A stretch of DNA of 64,000 bases from the NCBI RefSeq assembly GCF_042688525.2, contig NZ_JBHWAB010000001.1, positions 1,612,001-1,676,000 on the forward strand, in the 5' to 3' direction. Positions 27,425-36,603 of this stretch are shown one piece after another. The DNA comes from Haloimpatiens sp042688525 (GTDB lineage Bacteria > Bacillota > Clostridia > Clostridiales > Clostridiaceae). Numbering within the stretch: the first letter of the stretch is position 1; the number at the start of each line of letters is the position of its first letter. Made by a program: the position numbers and the translations under genes. Under the pieces are notes generated by a model. It saw nothing but the letters and a program-made list of their open reading frames with translations, was not told the origin of the DNA and searched no databases.

Positions 27425-28429
27425 ATGGCAAAAGGAGATAAGTTTTTACAATTAACTAATTATTTTAAAGTGTGTTCCGAGGAAAGAATATCTTTAACTT
27501 TTGATGAGATTGAGCAAATTTTAGGATTTTCGCTAAGTCCTTCTGCTTATAATTATGAGGCTTATTGGTATTTGTCTAAAACTCATAATTTACCTGTTAC
27601 ATGGATAAGTCAAGGTTATAAACTTGAAAACTTAAATTTAATAGGACAAGAAGTTTCTTTTATAAAAAGTAACATAGAAAATATATCAGTATATAATATT
27701 GAGAAATTTAATAAAAAAGTAGAGAAGGTTAAAGTAAATATGGAATATAAAATTAGTGGTAAATATGCTATTGAAAATATAAAAAAATATTACAATGTTA
27801 TTTCTAAAGATAAGAATGGAAGGTATAAATCTTGGGAACACTGTTTTAAATATTTTAATGAAAATAAAAACAAGGGTGGGGATGAAAATATAGTAGAGGT
27901 ATTGTGTTTACATTTAGCTTTTTATCTTGCAAGCTGGGGAATGTATAGAGGTTCATCATTTCTTCTTCAAAAGGATTATAAAGTTCATCATGAAGCAGTT
28001 CTAGAAATACTTAAAGAAAAATATAAGCCACTTTGGAATATAAAATGCAGTGATTTAATTGACAGAGAAAACTTAGAACTTATTTTTGAAGCTAAAAAAG
28101 AGCTTAAAGATATTTATATAAATAATCGTAAGAATATAGATGATCATAAAGAGGTATCAGATATTTTAATTACTAAAATTTTAATGGGTACATTTGGATG
28201 TGTGCCAGCATATGATAGATTTTTTGTTAAAGGGATAAAAACATATAAAGTAGCTGGGAGTATTTTTAATGAAAAATCAATAGATAATCTTGCTAAGTTT
28301 TATATAGCTAATTATGAGCAGTTTGAAAAGTGTAGGCAAGAAATTTCAAGAAATGGAGTAGAATATTCACAAATGAAATTGCTAGACATGTGCTTTTGGC
28401 AAATTGGTTATGATAAGAGTAATGAATGA
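27425..28429 (+). CDS. DUF7662-like N-terminal domain protein
   Basis: 334 residues. Residues 5-80 (FLQLTNYFKVCSE, LTFDEIEQILGFSLSPSA, AYWYLSKTHNLPVTWISQGY) resemble the DUF7662 domain, a small DNA-associated fold common in defence contexts. The C-terminal 220 residues are helical, with a Trp/Tyr-rich core AFYLASWGMYRGSSFL, and are not recognised. A GGGGGGAAAG site precedes the ATG, 53 bp after the HNH gene, so it may belong to the same operon as a fourth component. Confidence 0.5.
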   Translation: MAKGDKFLQLTNYFKVCSEERISLTFDEIEQILGFSLSPSAYNYEAYWYLSKTHNLPVTWISQGYKLENLNLIGQEVSFIKSNIENISVYNIEKFNKKVEKVKVNMEYKISGKYAIENIKKYYNVISKDKNGRYKSWEHCFKYFNENKNKGGDENIVEVLCLHLAFYLASWGMYRGSSFLLQKDYKVHHEAVLEILKEKYKPLWNIKCSDLIDRENLELIFEAKKELKDIYINNRKNIDDHKEVSDILITKILMGTFGCVPAYDRFFVKGIKTYKVAGSIFNEKSIDNLAKFYIANYEQFEKCRQEISRNGVEYSQMKLLDMCFWQIGYDKSNE

Positions 28430-28523
28430 GAAAATAAAAATAACTATAAAACACAAAGATTTAATAAAAGCAAACCCATTCAGTTTAAAATGTACCCTTT
28501 GTCAAGGACATTATAAAAAAAGA

Positions 28524-29375
28524 CTATGCAGCAGCTTGAAGATGATTTCTGAATGATACAGGAGTCATCTTCTTTAAATTCCATTGATATCTGTAATTGT
28601 TATAGTAATCCATGTATTCATCTATTTCATCTTTAAGCTCGTCCAGAGCTGTGCATGATTTAATGTAAGCCTCATCCTTAAAATGTCCAAAGAATGATTC
28701 TTGAGGTGCATTATCCCAACAATTTCCTCGTCTAGACATTGATTGTCCTAATCCAAAACTTTTCACTAACTTTTGGAAAGTGGGGCTAGTGTAATGTGCT
28801 CCTTGATCTGAATGGATAAAGGCATCAGGAGCGAGAGTAATATCTTTATTATTCATTGATTTATATATTGTATCAGTGGCAATATCTAGCGATAAGCTAG
28901 TGGCTACGTTATAAGCTAGTATCTCATTAGTAGAACCGTCTTTAATCGTAGATAGATATGCTCTTTTGTTATTACCATACGTTAGATAAGTTATATCTGT
29001 AAGCAGTACTTTTCCGGGTATATTTTGTTTAAAATCTCTATTCAATAAATTAGGGACAACCCTGTGCTCATGGGTGGCTTTCGCCATTCTTCTATATGGA
29101 TTAGCCTTCCTTATGGGACAAATAATTTTGTGCTTTTTCATTATTCTTCTGATACGCTTTAAATTATACACAATACCAAACTCACCATTTAATGTAAGCT
29201 TAATTTGACGAGCACCTTTTTTACGATTTTTAAAGTTATATGCTTTTAAAATCAAATCTTTTGCTACTTTATCACAAAACTCTCGCTTATTTCTTGACTC
29301 CATGGCCGTAGCTGAAAAATAACTATAATATCCTGACCTTGATACACCAGATAAATTACATAAATAACTAATCAT
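28524..29375 (-). CDS. IS3-family transposase OrfB
   Basis: Catalytic half of the IS3 transposase, 283 residues as a free frame. It shows the HTH_21 region, the DDE core LLTDITYLTYGNNKRAYLST, FIHSDQGAHYTSPTFQ and WDNAPQESFFGHFKDE. The frame is open further upstream to the A7 run at 29444-29450, so the working enzyme is probably an OrfAB fusion made by -1 frameshifting. All three acidic residues are present, so it looks active. Confidence 0.92.
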   Translation of the reverse strand: MISYLCNLSGVSRSGYYSYFSATAMESRNKREFCDKVAKDLILKAYNFKNRKKGARQIKLTLNGEFGIVYNLKRIRRIMKKHKIICPIRKANPYRRMAKATHEHRVVPNLLNRDFKQNIPGKVLLTDITYLTYGNNKRAYLSTIKDGSTNEILAYNVATSLSLDIATDTIYKSMNNKDITLAPDAFIHSDQGAHYTSPTFQKLVKSFGLGQSMSRRGNCWDNAPQESFFGHFKDEAYIKSCTALDELKDEIDEYMDYYNNYRYQWNLKKMTPVSFRNHLQAAA

Positions 29376-29440
29376 ATTTTTAAATTTATATTTTTTAACT
29401 GTATCTCTTATTATTATGAATTTGTCTTTAGAAAGTAATT

Positions 29441-29860
29441 TTATTTTTTTCGCGTCATCATCCTTTCCATCATATCGAGCTTTTTTAGAAGTTCGTTCTC
29501 AGCTTTCAGTAAATTATTTTGAGCTTGTAGTCGTGCATATTTCTCCTCTAAAGAAAGCTCCTTAGTTGATGGTCGTCCTGAATTATTTCTTCTTGTATCA
29601 GCTAAACCACATACACCATTATTTCTATAAGCAGCTCTCCACCTTTTTCCAGATGATCTTACTCTTTCAATTCCTATGATATCTACATCAAATCCACATT
29701 CTTCGAATATTTCTCTAGAGAATTTTCCGTTCTGATTCTCAGCTATAAAAATTTTTTTGAATTCATCAGTATACGTAATTGCTTTATCAGTGACATTTTT
29801 CACATATTTGTTTTGTGCCAAAGTTTCTATTTGTTCTTCTGTAAATATCTTTTTACTCAT
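29441..29860 (-). CDS. IS3-family OrfA with -1 frameshift site
   Basis: 139 residues. A helix-turn-helix region around residues 40-85 is followed by a Leu-rich coiled coil (LQAQNNLLKAENELLKKL). The gene ends CGAAAAAAATAA: seven A residues (29444-29450) directly before the stop. Slipping back one base there gives the orfB frame without a stop, the classical IS3 mechanism. Confidence 0.9.
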   Translation of the reverse strand: MSKKIFTEEQIETLAQNKYVKNVTDKAITYTDEFKKIFIAENQNGKFSREIFEECGFDVDIIGIERVRSSGKRWRAAYRNNGVCGLADTRRNNSGRPSTKELSLEEKYARLQAQNNLLKAENELLKKLDMMERMMTRKK

Positions 29861-30140
29861 TTTTTATCCCCCGAATTCTCATTTGTTTAATTATACATAA
29901 AAATACCCTATAAAGTAGACTTTTTTATAGTGTCTACTCTATAGGGTACATTTTATAATTACCTAGTGTTTTAATTTAATTTAAAATAAAAAAAGGAAAT
30001 ACCATAAAAATCAAGAATAAATATATTTTAAAATATAATTATGGGAGTATTAAAATATTACTAATAGGTTAGAGTCATAAATATAAAATAATTAGACCAG
30101 CTAGTAATAGTCAATAGTTTTTTTAAAAAAATTTATTTTT

Positions 30141-30198
30141 AAATTAGGGTATAGCAAAGCTAGCTATTGTAAAAATACGAACAATAGCTCTCTAATTT
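30141..30198. terminator. Hairpin after the IS110 transposase gene
   Basis: AAATTAG with CTAATTT, and AGCTATTGT (30162-30170) with ACAATAGCT (30181-30189), form a two-part stem. The stretch between the IS3 end (29950) and this hairpin is AT-rich and holds no gene. Confidence 0.6.
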
Positions 30199-30219
30199 AT
30201 TATTTGGGTTTAAAGCCGA

Positions 30220-31515
30220 TTAGGCTACTGTTTTACATTGATTTTGAAGATACATTTTCTCGTGTATCTTAGGATCTCTAATCTCAAAAGGTTTCTGGTT
30301 TTTAAGAACCGAGAATATGTACTTGATTAGTTTGTTCATAACAGCACCTAAAGCCACTTTTTTCTTTTTACCTTTAAGATTTTCTTTGTAGTATTTAAGC
30401 AAAACTTCATTGTTAGGTTTACCATTTTTGTTAGTTCTCACGGATGCTAATGCGATAGCATATAAGGCTCGGCGTCCGATTCTGGTACCACGCTTAGACA
30501 TTTTATTTCTATCACTGTTGAATTTGCCTGATTGATTAACAGAAGGATCGATACCAAAATATGCAATTAAATGCTTAGGCTTAAGAAAACCGTTGATGTC
30601 ACCAATTTCACTCATTATAGTTATTGCTGTTAATTCACCAATACCAGGTATTGAGTATATTAATTGGATGTTTTTAATAAATGTCTCTTGAAGCCTACGG
30701 CTTTTTATAAGTGAATGTATTTCCTTCAGCAAACATTCAAGTTGAGTTTCTAAGGTTTCTATCAATGAAATTGTATTAGTGATTTTTACAAATAAGCTAG
30801 ACGACTTTATCCCAATATAGAGTGCTTCTTGGGCAATAAGAATCAGTTTTTTATAAAGATTTTCACTATAGTTTAGTCCTTTTCTTGAATTGCTAGAAAT
30901 GATTTCTATCAAAATCTCTCTATCTGCATCAAGAATGGCTTGTGGACTAGTAAATTGCTTAAGTATAGCTAAAGAAGTTTTACACGTAATATTTGAAAAT
31001 ACGGAATTGTATCCAGGAAAAATAACCCTTAAGTCAGTAGATAATTTTTTCTTATAAGTAGATTTAGTATCTGTTAATTTATAGTAGTCTCTGCAGAGAG
31101 ATTTTAAGGTATAAATTTCAACATCGAATGCAGAAGAACATTTAACAGATTGAAATTTACCTATTTTAGCGATGGATATTGTATCACTTTTATCATTTTT
31201 CACTTTTCTTATTCCACTATTTTTGTTACTATTAGTAATGAGTGGATTAAAGATAAATGTTTCGAACTTATCTTTAAGAAAGTGGAAAAGAGTAAGGTGA
31301 TAAACACCAGTAGATTCCATGAAAATGCCAGTTTTCATGTTAAACTCTTCTTCCGCTTTTTTTATTTGATCTACTAGGTAATCAAAACCATCTCTATTAT
31401 GTTTAATCTTAAAAGGCTTTCTGTAAATTTCACCGTTAGGTGCCAGAATAGCTACTACTGAAAAATCTGCTGATACATCAATTCCAACTGTTGGTTTATA
31501 TAAAAATTTACTCAT
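30220..31515 (-). CDS. IS110-family transposase (DEDD type)
   Basis: 431 residues. The N-terminal RuvC-like DEDD domain begins VGIDVSADFSVVAIL and includes GIFMESTGVYHLTLF and RKVKNDKSDTISIAKIG. The C-terminal Transposase_20 domain has IYSIPGIGELTAITIMSEIGDI and LIAYFGIDPSVNQSGKF with the conserved Ser of this family. Recent work shows that IS110 enzymes use a bridge RNA from the element's non-coding end; the 245-bp untranslated stretch upstream of this gene is the expected location. The reading frame is intact. Confidence 0.93.
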   Translation of the reverse strand: MSKFLYKPTVGIDVSADFSVVAILAPNGEIYRKPFKIKHNRDGFDYLVDQIKKAEEEFNMKTGIFMESTGVYHLTLFHFLKDKFETFIFNPLITNSNKNSGIRKVKNDKSDTISIAKIGKFQSVKCSSAFDVEIYTLKSLCRDYYKLTDTKSTYKKKLSTDLRVIFPGYNSVFSNITCKTSLAILKQFTSPQAILDADREILIEIISSNSRKGLNYSENLYKKLILIAQEALYIGIKSSSLFVKITNTISLIETLETQLECLLKEIHSLIKSRRLQETFIKNIQLIYSIPGIGELTAITIMSEIGDINGFLKPKHLIAYFGIDPSVNQSGKFNSDRNKMSKRGTRIGRRALYAIALASVRTNKNGKPNNEVLLKYYKENLKGKKKKVALGAVMNKLIKYIFSVLKNQKPFEIRDPKIHEKMYLQNQCKTVA

Positions 31516-31740
31516 GTGTATTATCTCCTTTATTTTTGAGATAGAATAGATATTCCATTTCTATCAGTAATTCTATAACCTTGTTTGTGACACGGGTAAT
31601 TCCCAAAAGGAAACCCAACCAGCTAAACATAGAGTTCTCACTGATGGAATGATACGCTAATTCACGGGTATAAATGACTCGACAGAGTCACTCCCAGGAG
31701 GTGTACATCTATCCTCTATTCAGGAGATATTATACCAAAA
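31516..31740 (-). ncRNA. Putative IS110 bridge RNA region
   Basis: Non-coding stretch upstream of the transposase on its strand. It starts near a TATAAT (minus strand, 31734-31729) and contains the stem TGACTC-TGTC-GAGTCA (31674-31690 region), paired CCTCCTGGGAGT-type sequence, and GGGTTTCC-TTTT-GGGAATTACCC-type pairing. Size and place fit the bridge RNA of IS110 elements. Loop specificities were not deduced. Confidence 0.45.
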
Positions 31741-31922
31741 TATTTAACTGTATAGGTTTCAATTTGACTTTAATAGAAAACTTAGTTTAGATGTAAAATG
31801 AACGCCCTATCGGGCAGAAATAATTAGAATAATAATAAAAAGATTTGTCGTAATGTTCGTTAGAATAATAGATAGTTTTCTATTGAATGTTATGACTACA
31901 TTATACAAGGTAGGTAAATAAT

Positions 31923-32927
31923 ATGTTAATTCCAGTAAAAATAAAAGATTCTATAGAAATTGAAGATACAGAAATAGAAAATACAAACTTTAAATCCTTA
32001 AACTTAAGAGAAGAACACATAGAAGAATTTTTGAGAAAAAACATAGAAGTTATATTTGAAGATGAAACTCTTCTTGTGGTTGGAAAGCAGGTTGTAAACA
32101 AAGAAAATGGAAGAAGTGATTTAACAGCAGTAGATGAAAATGGTAATCTTGTACTTATTGAGATTAAAAGAGATGTTAAAGATATTATACAGAGGAAAGG
32201 GGCTTTTGAATTTCAAGCTATAAGATATGCTGCAAGTTATGCAAAAATTAAAACTCCAGATGATTTAGTTGATAAAATATTTGCATCATACATTGAAAAA
32301 TATAGGGATGAGTTTGAGCTTGGAGATCTAACTGTTTATGAAAAAGCATCAAGGATTTTAAATGATTTTCTTGAAAAGAATAATGCATTAAAAACCTTTA
32401 ATTCAAAACAAAGAATAATACTTATAGCATCATCTTTTGATAAGCAAACCCTATCAGCTGCAGCTTGGCTTATAGCTAATAATGTTGATATTAGTTGTTT
32501 TGAATTAAGTCCAATGAAAATAGAAGATAGTTATTTTATAGATATTAATAGAATATTACCTCCTCCAACTTTGGAAGATTTTTATGTTGAAGTAGATGAT
32601 AAAAAACGACATACATATATGGCTAAGAAGAATACATCTATTACTAGAACTATACTTCCAGGAATGGATAAGTTATTTGAGTGGGGGATTATTAAAACTG
32701 GAGATGCTGTAGTAATTAAGAATAGAGATAATTCAGAAGCCACTGTTATTGACAGTAAGTATGTTGATTTTAAAGGTGAAAAACTTACATTTAACAAATG
32801 GGGACAGAAGGTTACCAGTTGGTCTAGTATTAGAATTTATGATTGGGTTCTAATTAAGGGAAGCGATAAAACTCTACATGAAATGAGGCAAGAGAAAATG
32901 TTATCTCTTGAAAATGAAATAGAATAA
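31923..32927 (+). CDS. NucS/DUF91-like nuclease domain protein
   Basis: 334 residues. The N-terminal half has the PD-(D/E)XK pattern of NucS-like nucleases: FLRKNIEVIFEDETLLVVG, then GRSDLTAVDENG (Asp) and LVLIEIKRD (Glu, Lys) near residues 60-82, then AFEFQAIRYAASYA. The C-terminal region (about 235-320) contains a small beta domain around GIIKTGDAVVIKNRD that resembles RAMA/DUF4357-type domains; that part is uncertain. It stands alone between the IS110 element and the prophage remnant. DNA binding or cleavage is likely, its role is not known. Confidence 0.75.
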   Translation: MLIPVKIKDSIEIEDTEIENTNFKSLNLREEHIEEFLRKNIEVIFEDETLLVVGKQVVNKENGRSDLTAVDENGNLVLIEIKRDVKDIIQRKGAFEFQAIRYAASYAKIKTPDDLVDKIFASYIEKYRDEFELGDLTVYEKASRILNDFLEKNNALKTFNSKQRIILIASSFDKQTLSAAAWLIANNVDISCFELSPMKIEDSYFIDINRILPPPTLEDFYVEVDDKKRHTYMAKKNTSITRTILPGMDKLFEWGIIKTGDAVVIKNRDNSEATVIDSKYVDFKGEKLTFNKWGQKVTSWSSIRIYDWVLIKGSDKTLHEMRQEKMLSLENEIE

Positions 32928-32940
32928 TATTATATATAGA

Positions 32941-32982
32941 GAAACCAGCAGGTGGTATAAATTTAGTTTACCTGCTGGTTTC
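32941..32982. terminator. Bidirectional terminator
   Basis: GAAACCAGCAGGT (32941-32953) pairs perfectly with ACCTGCTGGTTTC (32970-32982), between two convergent genes. Confidence 0.85.
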
Positions 32983-32983
32983 T

Positions 32984-33430
32984 TTAATCTTCTATATTAA
33001 ATTTGTATTTCAAAAGTTTAACAGGGACACACAGCTTACTAGAAAGTTGATTTATACTTAGTCCCACACATTCTTCCTTATTAAACATATCTTCTATAAG
33101 TAGTTCTGCTGCAAACTTATCAGCTTGTATTTCATATTTATTCTTAACTTGAAGTTTATTATCAAGGAAAAATTGTAATGACATATCATTATGAAGTAGA
33201 GCATGTCCAAGTTCATGAGCACATATATATTTTTCTTCTTCTTCGGTTAGGTTTGTATTTAGATGTATTATTTCAAAGCCGTTAGGAGTCTTTTGAAAAA
33301 GTCCCTTAATCTCATCATCTAAATAGCTTTTCATAATTTTTATATTTAAGCATCCACATAGTTCAAGGGGATCTTTAGTTTCGTATAAATTACTGAGCCC
33401 TTCTACAATGTGTTTTATCATAAATATCAA
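32984..33430 (-). CDS. ImmA/IrrE-type metallopeptidase
   Basis: 148 residues with the zinc motif AHELGHALLH near residue 71 and IQADKFAAELL as the third-ligand region. Such peptidases cleave phage or ICE repressors after DNA damage. It lies just downstream of a broken XRE repressor gene, the normal ImmR-ImmA arrangement, and its own frame is intact. With the repressor broken it is probably without function. Confidence 0.88.
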   Translation of the reverse strand: MIFMIKHIVEGLSNLYETKDPLELCGCLNIKIMKSYLDDEIKGLFQKTPNGFEIIHLNTNLTEEEEKYICAHELGHALLHNDMSLQFFLDNKLQVKNKYEIQADKFAAELLIEDMFNKEECVGLSINQLSSKLCVPVKLLKYKFNIED

Positions 33431-33435
33431 ACCCC

Positions 33436-33939
33436 CTAGAAAATATTATTTTTCTTTTTTTGCATTTGCTGAGCATATTGGAGGCCTAATTTAATGGCAT
33501 TTGCTAAGGCTATTTTACTATCATCAGATAGGATTTCCCCATTAAGCATAAGTCCCTGTTGAGATAGAATTAAATCCATTGCTTCTTTAACATCTACTAT
33601 TTCATTTGGTCTTTCATAATCAGTACTACAAGCAATTTCATTATATGGATCTTTAAAACTAGTATCTATTTTTTTAGGCACAATAATGTCTTCTCCTAAA
33701 TCAATATCTTTTGTAACAAGTTAGTTTTGAGTTTTTTCAAAAAAACTAAACGGTACTTCGCATACTTCGGAAATTTGGCTAAGAACTTTGAAAGTAGGAT
33801 ATGTTCTTCGTGTTTCTATATCAACAATATAACCTTGAGATTTGTGTATATCTTTAGCAAGCATAATTTGAGTATAACGTTGTCCAATTTTTTTAGATTT
33901 AATTTTACGAGGCTTTTTTACTAAATTACCTAAAAACAG
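33436..33939 (-). pseudogene. XRE-family phage repressor, broken
   Basis: Two in-frame pieces separated by one TAA (33723-33721). The upstream piece has the helix-turn-helix (GQRYTQIMLAKDIHKSQGYI, then IETRRTYPTFKVLSQI). The downstream piece (from about 33681) carries the repressor tail ending QMQKKKNNIF. The first codons are also lost: the frame runs to a CTG where ATG is expected, directly at the junction with a helicase fragment. It therefore has a damaged start and a nonsense codon. Confidence 0.75.
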
Positions 33940-34978
33940 AGAAAATGTGGTGTGGCTTGTAAAGTATTATGGCAGAGATTGGCCTTTTGATATGGTTGTT
34001 ATAGATGAGCTTTCAAGTTTTAAATCTCCAAAATCTCAAAGATTTAAGGCATTAAGAAAAGTTAAACCTAAAAGAATAGTAGGACTTACAGGAACTCCAG
34101 CACCAAATGGACTTATGGATTTATGGTCTGAAATATATCTTTTAGATGGTGGAGTGAGACTTGGAAAAACAATCACAGGATATAGAGAAAGATATTTTAA
34201 TCCAGATAAAAGAAATCAAAATGTGATATTTAGTTATAAGCCTAAAGAAGGAGCAAGAGAACATATTTATGAAAAACTAAAAGAAATATGTGTAAGCATG
34301 AAAGCAGAAGATTATTTAAAGTTACCAAAGAAAATAGATAATATAATAAAAGTTAAATTATCAAAAACAGCAATGGATAAGTATAAGCAGTTAGAGAAAG
34401 ATTTACTTTTTCCACTTAAGGATTCAGATATAGTTGCAAATAATGCTGCTGTTCTTACAAACAAATTACTCCAAATGGCAAATGGAGCTGTTTATGATGA
34501 AAATGGTGATATTCAAGAAATACATGACGAAAAGATAAAAGCTTTAGAGGATGTTATTGAAGCTGCAAATGGAAAACCAGTACTTATATTTTATTCATAT
34601 AAGCATGATAGAGATAGACTTAAAAAGCATTTTAAAGTAAAAGAATTAAAAACATCAAAAGATATAAAAGCTTGGAATAAAGGAGAAATTTCTATAATGC
34701 TAGTACATCCAGCATCAGCAGGACATGGACTTAATCTTCAAGGTGGGGGAAATATAATAGTTTGGTTTGGACTTACATGGAGTTTGGAATTATAACAGCA
34801 AGCTAATGCCAGATTATATAGACAAGGGCAAAAGCATACTGTAGTGATCCATCACATCATAACAAAAGATACAGTAGATGAAAAAGTTATACAAGCTTTA
34901 GAAAACAAAGATACAAGTCAAACTGCTTTAATTGATGCAATTAAAGCAAGAATTAAAAAGCAGGAAAGGAGAGCCTAA
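33938..34978 (+). pseudogene. Phage SNF2-type helicase, truncated and interrupted
   Basis: The protein resumes at ENVVWLVKYYGRDWPFDM, followed by motif II VVIDELSSFKSPK, motif III VGLTGTPAPNGLMDLW and motif V-VI segments HPASAGHGLNLQGGG and QQANARLYRQGQKH. About the first 100 residues, including Walker A, are missing. A TAA at 34793-34795 replaces the Tyr expected in SLEL(Y)QQANARL; the frame then continues to 34978. It is joined head to head with the repressor gene, marking a large deletion. Confidence 0.8.
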
Positions 34979-34979
34979 G

Positions 34980-35471
34980 ATGAATGCAAAAGAATATTTA
35001 TTACAAGCTGTTTGGCTTGATAAAAGAATAGATAGTAAACTTGAGCAATTGGAATCATTAAAGAGTTTAGCGATGAAAGTAAATACAGATATTACACAGG
35101 AAAGAATATCTGGTGGACCTAATAGTAAAAGTTCAATGGAAAATGTAATGGTAAAGGTTATAGATTTAGAGTATGAAATTAATGATGATATTGATAAACT
35201 GGTGGCTCTTAAGAAAGAAATTATAGAAACTATAAATAAACTTAATGATTTAAATTATCAATTGCTTTTAGAGATGAGATATATTAATGACAAGTGCTGG
35301 GATGAGGTAGCAACAACTATGAGATGCGATAGCAGATGGATATTACGTTTGCATGGAAGAGCATTAAAAGAAATTGAAAAAATAATAAATAAGCCACTGA
35401 AAGCCATCCCAAAACTATGCTATAATATAAACTGTAAAAACATAGAAATTCAAGAGTGCCATATGCTGTAG
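34980..35471 (+). CDS. DUF1492 phage protein (RinA/ArpU-like)
   Basis: About 163 residues. An N-terminal helix (KEYLLQAVWLDKRIDSKLEQ), a central coiled coil, and a C-terminal sigma-like helix-turn-helix (LLEMRYINDKCWDEVATTM, CDSRWILRLHGRAL) match DUF1492, a late-gene regulator type found before the terminase genes. ATG 34980 follows AAAGGAGAGCC directly after the helicase. The last 20 residues (KAIPKLCYNINCKNIEIQEC) look unusual and may be read-through into flanking sequence. Confidence 0.72.
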   Translation: MNAKEYLLQAVWLDKRIDSKLEQLESLKSLAMKVNTDITQERISGGPNSKSSMENVMVKVIDLEYEINDDIDKLVALKKEIIETINKLNDLNYQLLLEMRYINDKCWDEVATTMRCDSRWILRLHGRALKEIEKIINKPLKAIPKLCYNINCKNIEIQECHML

Positions 35472-35588
35472 TATATGCCGATGTTATATCGATTCTTAGG
35501 AAATGCAGCATTCTTGATAACAAAGCCTTTGAAGCTAAAACTCTATAGTTTTTTTTCTATGTCTAAAAATAAAAGACGGTGAAGCAAA

Positions 35589-35942
35589 GTGCCAACTAAA
35601 CCATTAAAACCTTGCAGGCATCCAGGATGTCCTAAACTTACAAAGAATAAATATTGTGAAAAGCATATGAATTTACATGGAAACAAAAGGAAAAATACTG
35701 GAAGACGTGGCTATGATAGCAGATGGAACAAAGCAAGAAAGATATTTCTAAAAAATAATCCTCTATGAGTTGAGTGCAAAAAACAAGGTAGGGTAACAAA
35801 GGCTACAGTAGTTGATTATACTATTCCTCATAGAGGAGATTATAAATTATTTTGGGACGAGAGCAATTGGCAACCTCTTTGTAAGAAGTGTCATGATAAA
35901 AAGACTATGACTAAAGATAGGTATTTAGAGTATAAATATTAA
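35589..35942 (+). pseudogene. Phage HNH endonuclease, interrupted by TGA
   Basis: Reads VPTKPLKPCRHPGCPK, then GRRGYDSRWNKARKIFL, then after TGA (35766-35768) VECKKQGRVTKATVV and WQPLCKKCHDKKTMTKDRY. The TGA sits where the first Cys of the zinc pair (PLCxxC) is expected. The catalytic DH is changed to DY (VVDYTIPHRGD), so the enzyme is doubly inactive. Start GTG is tentative. It normally lies just before the terminase small subunit, which is missing here. Confidence 0.75.
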
Positions 35943-36142
35943 ATTTTGTAGGAATTTTAAGAAAAATAGAGTTGTGAAATAACGGAACAGAAATATACGT
36001 TAGAATAATATAGATATACTCTATCAAAAAAATTCAAGCATCTCCAAAAAAACAATGAGAACATTTGTTCAAAAAGGAAATAGTAATCAGTTTAAACAGG
36101 AAATTAAGCGTTATTATCAATGTTGATAAACCTAATTTAATA

Positions 36143-36174
36143 CCTTATATTAATATTATAATATTAATATAAGG
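36143..36174. repeat. Perfect 32-bp palindrome
   Basis: CCTTATATTAATATTA followed by its exact complement. It ends inside the AAGGGAG ribosome site of the next gene, 12 bases before its ATG. It could be an operator or an RNA hairpin that controls translation. Confidence 0.7.
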
Positions 36175-36186
36175 GAGTGAAAGTAA

Positions 36187-36594
36187 ATGAGAATAGCTGA
36201 ATTTAAAAAACTAATCAATCAAATTGTCATAGGAATTGGAGGGAATGTTCAGAGTAATGGTTTATCGAAAAATATGTTTGACATATGCGATTCGAATGGA
36301 AATATAGTAAAGACATACTATGTTAAAATAAGTAGTAGTAAGGTAGGATTTTGGGGATTAACGGTAAATCAAATTAATAAATTAAACAATAATAATGTAC
36401 CTTTTTCTGTAGTATTGATTTCCAATGATTATATTCATATTTTGAATGATAATGTTGTTAACAAAGATATTCATAACAACAGTAATTTTCCAGTCGCTAA
36501 GGATAATGAATATAAAATTAATGCTGTTAAATTAAAAAACACTGAAAGTATAAAAAATGTAACTGGTGTAATAAGTATATGTAAATTATTTTAG
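36187..36594 (+). CDS. Hypothetical protein inserted between two HNH remnants
   Basis: 135 residues, Asn-rich, not recognised. The middle (YYVKISSSKVGFWGLTVNQI) alternates beta and helix in a way that could fit a small nuclease-like fold, but no catalytic motif is certain. A GGGAGTG site and the perfect palindrome at 36143-36174 precede it. It is flanked by two different copies of an HNH gene tail, which suggests that it arrived as a cassette. No relatives were recognised. Confidence 0.6.
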   Translation: MRIAEFKKLINQIVIGIGGNVQSNGLSKNMFDICDSNGNIVKTYYVKISSSKVGFWGLTVNQINKLNNNNVPFSVVLISNDYIHILNDNVVNKDIHNNSNFPVAKDNEYKINAVKLKNTESIKNVTGVISICKLF

Positions 36595-36603
36595 GCTTAG
36601 AGT

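Larger units (their letters stand above)
28491..29950 (-). mobile_element. IS3-family insertion sequence (IS150-like)
   Basis: Imperfect terminal inverted repeats: TGTACCCTTTGTCAAGGACA at 28491 and, reading inward from 29950, TGTACCCTATAGAGTAGACA, both followed by TTATAAAAAA-type or CTATAAAAAA-type sequence. The element is 1460 bp and holds overlapping-frame orfA and orfB. No convincing target duplication was found. Confidence 0.88.

Noticed and set aside
33727..33924. 65-residue plus-strand reading frame
   Set aside because: It is the antisense shadow of the XRE repressor remnant, whose helix-turn-helix is recognisable on the minus strand.
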